Source: an uncultured Verrucomicrobia subdivision 3 bacterium (GTDB lineage Bacteria; Verrucomicrobiota; Verrucomicrobiia; Limisphaerales; DASXHY01). Taken from it: 64,000 bases of DNA. The notes beneath the pieces are model-generated. The model made no database searches. It saw nothing but the letters and a program-made list of their open reading frames with translations, and was not told where the DNA came from. A program made the position numbers and the translations under genes. Position 1 is the stretch's first letter, and every line of letters begins with the position of its first letter. The stretch lies in the NCBI GenBank assembly GCA_937890005.1, contig CALBZA010000037.1, positions 1 through 64,000 of the forward strand, written 5' to 3'. This document shows, one piece after another, positions 17,975 through 26,412 of the stretch.

Positions 17975-19099
17975 ATGAAAACCCAGAGGGCCTCATCGGC
18001 ACTGCGATCGCTTTCGCTCACCGCGGCGTTCGTGGTTGGAATTGCATTTCAAACAGTCGCGGCAACGGATGAAGTTTCTCAGGCTGAAATGCAGGCCATC
18101 TACGACGAGGTAAAAACACCGTTCAAGTATGGCGTGGTGATCGAACCTCCGCCCGGAAAGAAAGTGGATTGCCCGAACGTGTTTCGGCACGGGAACAAGT
18201 GGTACATGGTGTATGTGCTGATGGAGAATGATCCGCCAGGCTACACCACAGAGCTCGCTGAAAGCGACGATCTGCTGAGCTGGAAACCGCTTGGAACAAT
18301 TCTCGATCGTGGCGCGATGAATACCTGGGATCATGCGAACGCCGGCGGCGGCATTGCGTTGTTCGACACCACATGGGGCGGAAGCAACACGCTGCAAACG
18401 CACGAGGAACGCTATTGGATGTCCTACATCGGCGGTGAACTGTTCGGTTACGAGAAGACGCCGCTTGCGATCGGAATGGCTTCCACCACCGATCCATCGA
18501 AGGCGCGCTTGTGGGAAAAAATTCCGAAACCGGTGCTGCAGTCGAGCGACCCCGATGCGCGGGAACACGAGAAGGAAACGCTCTACAAGAGCTACATCTT
18601 CCGCGACGACTCGAAAACGCTCGGCGCTCCGTTTGTCATGTTTTACAACGCGAAACCTCATCGCGGCAGCGAACAGATTTTTGCGGCCACGTCCGAAGAC
18701 ATGAAAACATGGAAACGCTTCGGGCCGGGTACGGCGTTGGAAAACTTGCCGCCAACTGGCGCCAAGCACGGTGTCATCAGTGGCGATCCACAGATCGTCC
18801 GAATGAATGACCTTTGGGTGATGTTCTATTTCGGCGCATTCTGGAAGGAAGGGGCCTTCGATACCTTTGCAGCGTCGCGTGATCTCGTTCACTGGACGAA
18901 ATGGAACGGGCAGGATTTGATTCGGCCTTCAGAACCGTTCGACACTCCATTTGCCCACAAGCCATGGCTGCTGAAGCACGATGGCGTGGTGTATCACTTC
19001 TACTGCGCTGTCGGTGGAAAGGATCATCATCGCACCATCGCGCTGGCGACATCGAAAGATTTGCGTAAGAACAAGGCGGGTGAAACTTCGGAGAAGTAA
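17975..19099 (+). CDS. Secreted five-bladed beta-propeller glycosidase-like protein (GH43/GH117/GH130-like)
   Basis: A 374-residue protein with a signal peptide ending near TVAATD. Repeated blade signatures are visible: DCPNVFRHGNKWYMVYVLM, ERYWMSYIGG, PFVMFYNAKP, GDPQIVRMNDLWVMFYFGAF and HKPWLLKHDGVVYHFYCAVG. Each pairs an acidic residue with an aromatic strand, as in five-bladed propeller glycosidases. The early Asp (VDCPNV) and later Asp/Glu residues are candidate catalytic positions. It is probably co-transcribed with the DUF4450 gene and likely acts on the same extracellular glycan. The exact GH family cannot be assigned from motifs alone. Confidence 0.75.
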   Translation: MKTQRASSALRSLSLTAAFVVGIAFQTVAATDEVSQAEMQAIYDEVKTPFKYGVVIEPPPGKKVDCPNVFRHGNKWYMVYVLMENDPPGYTTELAESDDLLSWKPLGTILDRGAMNTWDHANAGGGIALFDTTWGGSNTLQTHEERYWMSYIGGELFGYEKTPLAIGMASTTDPSKARLWEKIPKPVLQSSDPDAREHEKETLYKSYIFRDDSKTLGAPFVMFYNAKPHRGSEQIFAATSEDMKTWKRFGPGTALENLPPTGAKHGVISGDPQIVRMNDLWVMFYFGAFWKEGAFDTFAASRDLVHWTKWNGQDLIRPSEPFDTPFAHKPWLLKHDGVVYHFYCAVGGKDHHRTIALATSKDLRKNKAGETSEK

Positions 19100-19153
19100 G
19101 ACGGCGGATAAATTTGAGATTTTGCGGGTTGCGTGGGAAGCTGGAGCGCTTTC

Positions 19154-19780
19154 ATGAGCGTCAAAGTCAAAATTTGCGGAATCACAAATCTGCCTGATGC
19201 CATTGCAGCGGCTGAAGCGGGCGCGGATGCCATCGGGTTCATGTTTTTCGATCAAAGTCCGCGCTACATCACGGTTGCCGATGCCGCAAAGATCGCTTCG
19301 GCGCTTCCACCGTTCGTGATGCGCGTCGGCGTTTTCGTGAACCCGAACGAAGAGCTGGTTTTTCGCGCCGTTGCGGAATGCGGTTTGAGCCTGCTGCAGT
19401 TTCACGGCGATGAAACGCCGGAGTTTTGCACGCAATTTGGCCTGATGAGCATGAAGGCGTTTCGGATTCGCGACAGGGAATCGTTGAACACGCTGGATTC
19501 CTACAACACCGATGCCTGGCTGCTGGATGCCTATTCGTCGAAGGGCCTTGGCGGCACGGGAGAAAAGTTCAACTGGGATCTCGCCGTTGAGGCAAAGAAG
19601 CGCGGCCGCCCGATTTTTCTCGCCGGTGGTCTGACGCCTGAAAACGTTGCCGAAGCCGTTCAAACGGTCGAACCGTTCGGAGTCGATGTTTCCAGCGGCG
19701 TCGAGTCAGCGCCCGGAAAAAAGGATGTCGCGAAGATCCGGAACTTCATTCAAATGGCGAAGACGGCATTGATTGTCTGA
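19154..19780 (+). CDS. trpF: Phosphoribosylanthranilate isomerase
   Basis: A 208-residue TIM-barrel enzyme. The ATG at 19154 (MSVKVKICGITN) fits the family start; an upstream in-frame ATG at 19133 adds seven unrelated residues. The catalytic Cys is in KICGITN and the catalytic Asp in FGVDVSSGVES. The phosphate-binding loops FLAGGLTPENV and SSGVE are present. It performs the Amadori rearrangement of PRA to CdRP in tryptophan synthesis. trpB follows after a 148-base gap that contains a hairpin repeat. This order is common, but trpA is missing from the window. Confidence 0.97.
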   Translation: MSVKVKICGITNLPDAIAAAEAGADAIGFMFFDQSPRYITVADAAKIASALPPFVMRVGVFVNPNEELVFRAVAECGLSLLQFHGDETPEFCTQFGLMSMKAFRIRDRESLNTLDSYNTDAWLLDAYSSKGLGGTGEKFNWDLAVEAKKRGRPIFLAGGLTPENVAEAVQTVEPFGVDVSSGVESAPGKKDVAKIRNFIQMAKTALIV

Positions 19781-19796
19781 GGAACGGCCGGGGTAT

Positions 19797-19851
19797 AGGA
19801 GCGCGGATCGTCGGTCCACGCGAATCGTACGGAGCAATGCTCAGCGCTCCT
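19797..19851. repeat. Short hairpin repeat with AGGAGCGC termini
   Basis: The ends are AGGAGCGC (19797-19804) and its exact reverse complement GCGCTCCT (19844-19851). Inside are two further short hairpins (GGATC...GGTCC-like and GAGC-AAT-GCTC). The left end (TAGGAGCGCGG) is the same word that opens the element at 49342, so it is likely a diverged copy of that family. It sits in the trpF-trpB gap. No promoter could be assigned with confidence in the rest of the gap. Confidence 0.5.
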
Positions 19852-19928
19852 GCATTGAGATGCGTTCGCACCGGGCCTCGGGCCAATTCCGCCTTTCTCG
19901 AACGTCTTCTTTCAATTAGGTTTCCACC

Positions 19929-21143
19929 ATGACCAACGCTGTCGCAGAACAACTTCCTGACGCGCAGGGGCACTTCGGACCTTACGGCGGCCGCTATGTG
20001 CCGGAAACGCTCATGCATCCGTTGAAGGAACTGGAGGAAGAATATTTCCGCGCGCAAAAAGACCCGGAGTTTCAAAAGGAGTTTCAGTATTACCTGCGCG
20101 AGTTTTGTGGACGCCCCACGCCGCTTTACTTTGCCGAACGCCTCACGCGCGAACTCGGTGGCGCGAAGATTTATCTCAAACGCGAAGATCTGCTGCACAC
20201 CGGCGCCCACAAGATCAACAACGCGATCGGCCAGATTCTGCTGGCGAAGCGAATGGGCAAGACGCGGATCATTGCCGAAACCGGCGCCGGCCAGCATGGC
20301 GTTGCGACAGCCACGGTCAGCGCGATGTTTGGATTGAAATGCGTCATCTACATGGGCGCGGTCGATTGCGAACGTCAGATGCTGAATGTCTATCGCATGA
20401 AAATGCTCGGCGCGGACGTGGTGCCGGTGCATGCGGGACAGAAGACCTTGAAGGAAGCGGTGAATGAAGCGATGCGCGACTGGGTCACGAACGTCCGCAA
20501 CACACATTACATCCTCGGCACGGCTTACGGCGCTCATCCGTATCCCGTGATGGTGCGAAATTTTCAGCGTGTGATTGGCGATGAAGCGCGCCGCCAGATT
20601 CTCGAGAAGGAGAAACGCCTGCCCGACATGCTGATTGCCTGCGTCGGCGGCGGCTCGAATGCCATTGGCCTGTTCTATCCTTTCATTGAAGACAACTCCG
20701 TAAAACTCGTGGGCGTCGAGGCCGGCGGGCTGGGCATTAAACCGGAACAGCACGCGGCTCGGTTTCAAGGCGGATCGCTCGGGGTGCTTCAGGGAACGCG
20801 CAGCTATATTCTTCAGGATGACTTCGGCCAGATTCAGCTGACGCACAGCGTGAGTGCAGGTCTGGATTACGCCGCAGTCGGACCGGAGCATGCCTATTTG
20901 AAGGATGCCAACCGGGCCGAGTACACCTATGCGACCGATGACAAGGCGCTCGAAGCTTTCATGAAACTGGCCCGGCTGGAAGGCATCATTCCCGCGATGG
21001 AAAGCTCACACGCCGTTGCCGAGGTGATCAAACGCGCACCCGCCATGAGCAAGGATTCGATTGTGATCGTCAATCTGTCCGGGCGCGGTGACAAGGACGT
21101 CGCGCAGGTTGCCGCGAAAGTTGGTCTTCAGATGCCGAAATGA
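19929..21143 (+). CDS. trpB: Tryptophan synthase beta chain
   Basis: A 404-residue PLP enzyme. The PLP-binding Lys is in HTGAHKINNAIGQ, with the RPTPLYFAERLT segment upstream. The substrate loop ETGAGQHGVATAT and the phosphate-binding CVGGGSNAIGLFYPF are intact. The C-terminal NLSGRGDKDV is complete. It condenses indole with serine. It belongs to the standard trpB1 type that pairs with TrpA. No trpA follows; the next gene is a small unknown. Confidence 0.97.
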   Translation: MTNAVAEQLPDAQGHFGPYGGRYVPETLMHPLKELEEEYFRAQKDPEFQKEFQYYLREFCGRPTPLYFAERLTRELGGAKIYLKREDLLHTGAHKINNAIGQILLAKRMGKTRIIAETGAGQHGVATATVSAMFGLKCVIYMGAVDCERQMLNVYRMKMLGADVVPVHAGQKTLKEAVNEAMRDWVTNVRNTHYILGTAYGAHPYPVMVRNFQRVIGDEARRQILEKEKRLPDMLIACVGGGSNAIGLFYPFIEDNSVKLVGVEAGGLGIKPEQHAARFQGGSLGVLQGTRSYILQDDFGQIQLTHSVSAGLDYAAVGPEHAYLKDANRAEYTYATDDKALEAFMKLARLEGIIPAMESSHAVAEVIKRAPAMSKDSIVIVNLSGRGDKDVAQVAAKVGLQMPK

Positions 21144-21284
21144 CGGCGGGTTTCGTCCAAAAAACCCACGCGCTGCTCTTGCTGGCTATTCGTTGATTGC
21201 ACCGCGAGCAGCAAAATCGGAGCAGGAAATCGCAAACCGGGCACAGCAGAGTTCAGGGCGTTCTGCAATAGTGTGCGCGCCGTT

Positions 21285-21527
21285 ATGTTAGCGACACAGG
21301 ACAGAACGCTCGAACAGAGCCAGAGAATCCAGGTTGAAATGGAGAACAACCGCATGGTGAAAATTCGTGTGGAAAGCCACGACTCCAACCTCGGCTGGTA
21401 CACCAGCGCCTCTCTGAACCTGCCGCTGCATCAGCTGGCTCTTCTGGAACAGGCGATTGAAGAAATGCGCCACGGAAACGACGCGGTGGAGTCCGGAGAA
21501 GGAAATATCGTTCCCTTCCCCGGTTGA
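21285..21527 (+). CDS. Small hypothetical protein
   Basis: About 80 residues from the ATG at 21285; an in-frame ATG at 21273 is also possible. No signal peptide or membrane segment is present. The sequence is mixed and looks coding: a charged N-terminal helix (RTLEQSQRIQVEMEN), a short beta-rich middle (MVKIRVESHDSNLGWYTSAS) and a helix (LHQLALLEQAIEEMRH). It does not match a family I recognise. It stands between trpB and a convergent ferritin-like gene. Confidence 0.55.
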   Translation: MLATQDRTLEQSQRIQVEMENNRMVKIRVESHDSNLGWYTSASLNLPLHQLALLEQAIEEMRHGNDAVESGEGNIVPFPG

Positions 21528-21553
21528 GATTCGATCGGCGACAAGTCGGGAGG

Positions 21554-22015
21554 CTATGAAGACGCCGCCTGCCGATGAGCAGGTTCAGCAGTCTGTGCGA
21601 TCCGCACCTTCCCCAGCAGTTTCTGCAATTCCTCGACATCCTTGTCTTCATCGAGAATGTGATTCTCGAGCATGAACTGTGTGGGGAGATGTTTGCAGGC
21701 TGCGTGAGCGCGGGTATAAATCTCGACCGCTTTCTTTTCGACCGCCAGATTCATTTCAAGCATCTGCAGAATGTCCGTGGACTGCTGGACCTTGCCGACT
21801 TCCGTCGTCGGAATTCCGCCGAGATAAACAATCCGTTCGCCCCACATCTTTGCGTGATTCAAAGATTCCTTGGCGTGATGCTCGAACACTTCCTCATACA
21901 ACAGCTTGTTCGTTCCTGTAAGGAGCATGCTGTGCTGGTTGTATTGGATTGCAGCGGTGTATTCCAGGGTGACCGCTTCGTTGAGGATCTGGATCAGTTC
22001 GTCGTGTTGCGCCAT
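21554..22015 (-). CDS. Ferritin-like / bacterioferritin-type protein
   Basis: A 153-residue four-helix ferritin-like protein. Candidate ferroxidase ligands are spaced as in bacterioferritins: Glu in TLEYTAAIQY, Glu and His in EVFEHHAKESLNHAKMWGER, Glu in VEKKAVEIY, and Glu/Asp with His in ENHILDEDKDVEEL. Length matches Bfr. I do not see the canonical heme Met clearly, so a heme-free role is possible. It probably stores or oxidises iron in the cytoplasm. The gene is convergent with the small unknown and divergent from the DUF72 gene. Confidence 0.82.
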   Translation of the reverse strand: MAQHDELIQILNEAVTLEYTAAIQYNQHSMLLTGTNKLLYEEVFEHHAKESLNHAKMWGERIVYLGGIPTTEVGKVQQSTDILQMLEMNLAVEKKAVEIYTRAHAACKHLPTQFMLENHILDEDKDVEELQKLLGKVRIAQTAEPAHRQAASS

Positions 22016-22132
22016 AAATGCGTTCCTTTCGCGAGAAAGAGAATGCCCTCGTGGGAAATTCTGTCAAAGGCTTAGTAACCCCATTCGCATCCTGTGCCTT
22101 GACGCGGCAGCGAAGATGATTGAGTAACGCTG

Positions 22133-22888
22133 ATGATTTGGATCGGAACATCGGGCTTTCAGTATGACGAATGGAAGGGAACGTTTTATCCCGCGACGCT
22201 CTCAAAGGCGAAAATGCTGTCTTACTATGCCGGACATTTTTCGACGACGGAAGTGAACTACAGCTTTCGCCGAATCCCGAGTCTTACGACCATCGAGAAG
22301 TGGAACAGAGAAACGCCGTCAATGTTTCAATTCACGTTCAAGGCGCCGCAGGAGATAACGCATTTTCGAAAACTCAGGGACTGCGGTCCCATCCTGAATG
22401 CTTTCGCTGATGTGATCCAGACGCTTGATCAAAAACTCGGTGTCGTGCTGTTTCAACTTCCGCCCACTTTCGAAAGAGACGATGTCGTGCTGGGGGAGTT
22501 TTTGAACAACATTCCGAAAGGCCTGAAGAGCGCGTTCGAATTTCGGCACAAATCGTGGCTTTCCGACGACACCTTCTCCCAATTGGAGAAAGCGGGCGCC
22601 GCGGTTTGCATCGCCGATACCGAAGATCTCTCGACGCCTGTCGTTTTCACGGCGCCATACAGTTACTTCCGATTGAGGCGGACGGATTACAAGAAGGCGG
22701 ACATCGAACGCTGGGCAAAGGTCATTCAGGAAAGGCAGTCAACAGATGGCGATGCCTACGTTTATTTCAAACATGAAGAGGCTGGCGTTGGACCGCAGTT
22801 CGGCAAACAACTTCAGCAACTGCTCGGGGTCGAACCTGCACCTGCGCCAAGCAAGAAATCCCAATTGAATCTTTTCCCTTCCAGCTGA
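22133..22888 (+). CDS. DUF72 (YecE-like) protein
   Basis: 251 residues, the typical DUF72 length. Hallmarks are the N-terminal IWIGTSGFQYDEWKGTFYP, the NYSFRRIPS segment, the LGVVLFQLPPTF strand, and the AFEFRHKSWL and YFRLRRTDYKKA motifs of the TIM-barrel fold. The biochemical role of the family is unknown. It diverges from the ferritin-like gene. The 283-base gap that follows (22889-23171) holds only a terminator hairpin and no convincing gene. Confidence 0.9.
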   Translation: MIWIGTSGFQYDEWKGTFYPATLSKAKMLSYYAGHFSTTEVNYSFRRIPSLTTIEKWNRETPSMFQFTFKAPQEITHFRKLRDCGPILNAFADVIQTLDQKLGVVLFQLPPTFERDDVVLGEFLNNIPKGLKSAFEFRHKSWLSDDTFSQLEKAGAAVCIADTEDLSTPVVFTAPYSYFRLRRTDYKKADIERWAKVIQERQSTDGDAYVYFKHEEAGVGPQFGKQLQQLLGVEPAPAPSKKSQLNLFPSS

Positions 22889-23130
22889 TGCTCAAAAATG
22901 TCGAAGAGTCCCAAATGGATTTTTATAAATTCAACAGCCGTTTCGAAAACGCGTTTTCATCCGGTGAACCGTCATGTTGACATCGTTTTTACCCACAGCG
23001 ACGGCTACCAAATACCTTGGCGTTCCCAGATCCAAATCTCTTCGAATGATGAACGCCGAGTCCATCGGCGCTTTCGTCAGCCGGGAAATCAAACCGAAGC
23101 ACCGCTTCAAGAAGATCGTATAAGCAACAA

Positions 23131-23155
23131 AGCCGCAGGTGGATTGCCTGCGGCT
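23131..23155 (-). terminator. Hairpin terminator downstream of hpnJ
   Basis: A perfect 9-bp stem AGCCGCAGG/CCTGCGGCT with a 7-base loop. On the minus strand it is followed by a T-rich run (TTTGTTGCTT). It lies 17 bases after the hpnJ stop codon and fits a rho-independent terminator for the hopanoid gene pair. Confidence 0.7.
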
Positions 23156-23171
23156 CTGTGGAAATTCCGAA

Positions 23172-24623
23172 TCAAGCTGTTGCTGCCTTGGCGGCTGCCA
23201 GATCGCTGCGGCGCTGAGCCATGCTTTTGAAGAATTCGTAGCCTTCGCGCAGGCGGCGGACGCAGACATCCTTGTCCTCGAGCATCGTCTTGATGATGCG
23301 CAGAATCGGCTTCGGACGCAGGTAGTAGCTGCGATAGAAGCGTTCCACTTCTTCGAAGATCTGTTCCTTGCTGAGACCGGGGTATTCGAGCGCGCTCTGC
23401 TGGAAGCCGTCACCTTCAACGAGATCGGTCTTGTCCTTCTTCACGAACCAGCCGTTCAGTTTGGCCTGCTCGTAAAGTTCCGTTCCCGGATAAGGCGCAG
23501 CGAGTGAAACCTGAAGTGAAAACACGTCGAGTTCCTGAGCGAACCGGATCGTCTGCTCAATGGTCTCCTTCGTTTCGACCGGAAGTCCGAGAATGAACGT
23601 GCCGTGAATCACCACGCCCGCCTTGTGGCAATCCTTCGTGAAGCGGCGCATTTCGTCCGTCGTGACGCCCTTCTTGATGCGCTTGAGCGTTTCGTCATTC
23701 CCGGATTCGTAGCCGACGAGGAACAGGCGAAGGCCGTTGTCCTTGAAACTCTTGATCGTGTCGTAGTCGAGGTTCGCGCGGCTGTTGCAGCTCCAATCGA
23801 CACCGAGCGGTCCGAGCTTTTTCGCGATCTCGCGGGCGCGCGGCAGGTTCGCGGTGAAGGTGTCGTCGTCGAAGAAGAATTCGCGCACCTGCGGGAAAAT
23901 CTTCTTCATGTAGGCCATTTCGTCGGCGACGTTCTGCGCGCTGCGAACGCGATACTTGTGTCCGCCAATCGTCTGCGGCCAGAGGCAGAAGGTGCATTGC
24001 GCCGGACAACCGCGGCCGGTGTACATCGAGACGTAAGGATGCTGCAGGTAACCGATGAAATATTTTTCGATCTGCAGATCGCGTTTATAGACGTCGGCGA
24101 CCCATGGCAGCTCGTCCATGTTCGCGATCATCTCACGCTCGGGGTTGTGTTTGATCTTGCCGTCCTTGTCCTTGTAGGAAAGTCCGTTGATGCTCCCGAA
24201 ATCGCGGCCTTCAGCGACTTCCTTGCAGGTGTAATCGAATTCCTTGCGACCAACCCAGTCGATCGCCGGCGATGCCTTCAAGGTTTCGGTCGGCAGCACC
24301 ATCGCATGCGCGCCAACGAAACCGATCTTGGTGGAGGGCTTCTGGGCCTTGATCGCTTCGGCAACTTTGCAGTCGTTTTTCAGCGACGGCGTGGAGGTGT
24401 TGATGATGACGTGGTCGAAGCCCTTGGCGATCTTCAGACATTCTTCGACGCCGATGTTGTGCGGCGGACAATCAAGGAGCTTGGAGCCGGGAACCAGCGC
24501 GGCCGGCTGCGCGAGCCAGGTTGGATACCAGTAGCTCGTGACTTCGCGGCGGGCCTGATACCGCGCGCCGGCGCCACCGTCGAAACCGTCGAAGCTCGGG
24601 GGTGAGAGAAATAATGCGCTCAT
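23172..24623 (-). CDS. hpnJ: Hopanoid biosynthesis radical SAM protein HpnJ
   Basis: A 483-residue protein. The N-terminus (FLSPPSFDGFDGGAGARYQ and RREVTSYWYPTWLAQPA) matches the HpnJ pattern. A B12-binding-like region precedes the radical SAM core with the CxxxCxxC cluster Cys206, Cys210 and Cys213 (GRGCPAQCTFCLWPQ). In studied bacteria HpnJ acts late in the hopanoid side-chain pathway, converting glucosaminyl bacteriohopanetetrol to the cyclitol ether form. It lies 45 bases downstream of hpnH. Other hpn genes (squalene-hopene cyclase, hpnG, hpnI, hpnK) are not in the window. Confidence 0.92.
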   Translation of the reverse strand: MSALFLSPPSFDGFDGGAGARYQARREVTSYWYPTWLAQPAALVPGSKLLDCPPHNIGVEECLKIAKGFDHVIINTSTPSLKNDCKVAEAIKAQKPSTKIGFVGAHAMVLPTETLKASPAIDWVGRKEFDYTCKEVAEGRDFGSINGLSYKDKDGKIKHNPEREMIANMDELPWVADVYKRDLQIEKYFIGYLQHPYVSMYTGRGCPAQCTFCLWPQTIGGHKYRVRSAQNVADEMAYMKKIFPQVREFFFDDDTFTANLPRAREIAKKLGPLGVDWSCNSRANLDYDTIKSFKDNGLRLFLVGYESGNDETLKRIKKGVTTDEMRRFTKDCHKAGVVIHGTFILGLPVETKETIEQTIRFAQELDVFSLQVSLAAPYPGTELYEQAKLNGWFVKKDKTDLVEGDGFQQSALEYPGLSKEQIFEEVERFYRSYYLRPKPILRIIKTMLEDKDVCVRRLREGYEFFKSMAQRRSDLAAAKAATA

Positions 24624-24668
24624 TCTGAATTAGTCCGTGGTGAGTGTCGTCGTCCGTGGCCGAAGTGG

Positions 24669-26096
24669 TCAGCCTTTGATTTCCGTTTTGCCAGCTTCCT
24701 TGATCTTCGCCAGCAGTTCATCCCGCGCGGTGGTATCGCCGGAACCGCAGGAGCCGCCGCTGTTTCCCGAAGCCTGTGTTTCGTCCTTGCGCGAGAAAGC
24801 GCCGCGGGCACCGGCAGCCGGATTGATCGCAGCCTTGGCTTCGGCGAGGTGACCTTTGCCGACACTGACGCCGTTGAAGGCGCGCCTGGCCAGTTCGGGC
24901 GAGGACGGATACGGCTTTGGCTTGGCGCCGAAGTTGTATTTGAAATTCTTCCAGTTGTCGCCGCTCTGGTAGTTCGTTCCAAGCGCGCCGCTCGGATCGT
25001 AACCGCAATGCACCATGCAGTGTTCGCAGCGCGGATCGCGGGCTTTGCCATCCACAACGCCGTATTTGTTCCAATCGACCTTCTCCAGCATCTCCTGGTA
25101 GCCGGAATAATGGCCGTCGGTCATCAGGTAACATGGCGCTTTCCAGCCGCGCACATTGTAGGTCGGAATCGCCCATGCGGTGCAGGTCAGCTCGCGTTTG
25201 CCGGCGAGAAATTCCTGGTACACCGGCGTGCCGAAGATCGTGAACGCTTTGCCCCAGTCGAGAATCTTCGCGAACTTCTGCCGCGTCATGTCGCGCGTCA
25301 GGAAGAAATCCTTCGGATCCTTGCCCAGGCGCTTCACCATGTCCTTCTTCGCAGCGTCATAATCGTATCCCGGCGAAATCGTGTGGCCGTCCACATTCAG
25401 CGAGCTGAGGAACTTGAACATGTCCTCGATCTCCTGAACGTCGGTTTCCTTGTAAACGGTCGTGTTGGTCGCAACCTGATAGCCGAGAATCTTCGCCATC
25501 TTGATCGCCTCGACGCATTCCTTGAACACGCCTTCGCGTTCGACGATGAGATCGTGCGTGTATTCCAGACCATCGACATGGACGTTCCAGTACATCCATT
25601 CGCTGGGACGGATGACGACCTTCTTCTTCGCCGCTTCATCGGATTTGCGGATCGTTTCAGCGTCCTTGTCGGTGATCAGCTTTTCATCGAGCAGCTGTTT
25701 GAGCATGGGCTCGATTTCGGGCGAATAAATGGCCGCGAGGTAATCCTTCATCTTCTTCCGCATGAACATGCCGTTCGTGCAGATGTAGATGACGCGACCC
25801 TGTTCGCGCAGGCCGGCGATCAGTTCTTCAATCTTGGGATAAATCAGTGGTTCACCGCCGCAGACCGAGACCATCGGAGCGTCACATTCAGCCGCCGCGG
25901 CGAGGCATTTCTCCAGCGGCACCATGTCCTTGAGCGACGTGGAATATTCGCGGATGCGGCCGCAGCCTGTGCAGGTCAGGTTACAGGTATGCAAAGGCTC
26001 CAATTGCAGCACCATGGCAAATTTTGGTGTGCGCTTGAGCTTATGTTTAATGATGTGACCGGCGATTTTCGCCGACAACGCGAAGGGAAATCGCAT
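24669..26096 (-). CDS. hpnH: Adenosyl-hopane transferase HpnH (radical SAM), with insertion and extended tail
   Basis: A 475-residue protein. The radical SAM cluster is Cys38, Cys42 and Cys45 (HTCNLTCTGCGRI), followed by VSVCGGEPLIYP. HpnH joins diploptene to a 5'-deoxyadenosyl group, the first step of side-chain extension. Unlike the usual protein of about 340-380 residues, it has a roughly 45-residue helical insertion (about 117-165, DYLAAIYSPEIEPMLKQLL and on) before WNVHVDGLEYTHD. It also has an Ala/Gly/Lys-rich C-terminal tail of about 70 residues containing one Cys. C-terminal Cys residues typical of the family (RCEHCMVHCGYD) are present. It is co-oriented with hpnJ downstream and a small lipoprotein upstream. 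Confidence 0.92.
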   Translation of the reverse strand: MRFPFALSAKIAGHIIKHKLKRTPKFAMVLQLEPLHTCNLTCTGCGRIREYSTSLKDMVPLEKCLAAAAECDAPMVSVCGGEPLIYPKIEELIAGLREQGRVIYICTNGMFMRKKMKDYLAAIYSPEIEPMLKQLLDEKLITDKDAETIRKSDEAAKKKVVIRPSEWMYWNVHVDGLEYTHDLIVEREGVFKECVEAIKMAKILGYQVATNTTVYKETDVQEIEDMFKFLSSLNVDGHTISPGYDYDAAKKDMVKRLGKDPKDFFLTRDMTRQKFAKILDWGKAFTIFGTPVYQEFLAGKRELTCTAWAIPTYNVRGWKAPCYLMTDGHYSGYQEMLEKVDWNKYGVVDGKARDPRCEHCMVHCGYDPSGALGTNYQSGDNWKNFKYNFGAKPKPYPSSPELARRAFNGVSVGKGHLAEAKAAINPAAGARGAFSRKDETQASGNSGGSCGSGDTTARDELLAKIKEAGKTEIKG

Positions 26097-26103
26097 AGGC
26101 GGA

Positions 26104-26307
26104 TTAGAGTTGAGCTATTTGCCGAACGGGTTCGGCGCCGGGCAGTTCGCGATCTGGCACAGCAGGGGGATCGGTCTGCATGAGTCCGGGCAGAAAGAAA
26201 TCAAGCGGGGAAACGCTCTTGGATGCGTGAATGCCTCCACACCCCGCGACAAATGTGGCGAGGAAGGAACAAAGTGCGAACCGCAACCATTTGCCGTTTG
26301 ATCTCAC
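26104..26307 (-). CDS. Small lipoprotein
   Basis: 67 residues. A clear lipoprotein signal (basic start, hydrophobic core LRFALCSFLATFV, lipobox VAGC with Cys23) is followed by a short mature part of about 44 residues rich in Pro and acidic residues. The stop lies 7 bases before the hpnH start, so co-transcription is likely. No family was recognised. It could be a hopanoid-linked outer-membrane factor, but that is inference from position only. Confidence 0.6.
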   Translation of the reverse strand: MRSNGKWLRFALCSFLATFVAGCGGIHASKSVSPLDFFLPGLMQTDPPAVPDRELPGAEPVRQIAQL

Positions 26308-26412
26308 TCAGGCGGCAGTATAAGACGGAAGGTGATGTTAGCAATACCTATTTGGGAAGGGGTTTATCCTATTGCTAAAAACTTCCTGCCGAAGCAATTA
26401 ACATCAGCAGCC

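Noticed and set aside
14673..19100. Possible genomic island inserted at tRNA-Arg
   Set aside because: No integrase, no repeat of the tRNA 3' end within reach and no visible change in base composition.
22898..23230. A 110-codon plus-strand open frame, and a 44-codon minus-strand frame at 22931-23065, in the gap after the DUF72 gene
   Set aside because: No family similarity or start signal; the longer one runs through the hpnJ terminator hairpin into the hpnJ gene. The 44-codon frame cannot be excluded but is unsupported.
24849..26183. A 444-codon plus-strand open frame opposite hpnH
   Set aside because: Antisense to a clear radical SAM gene; composition is that of a shadow frame.
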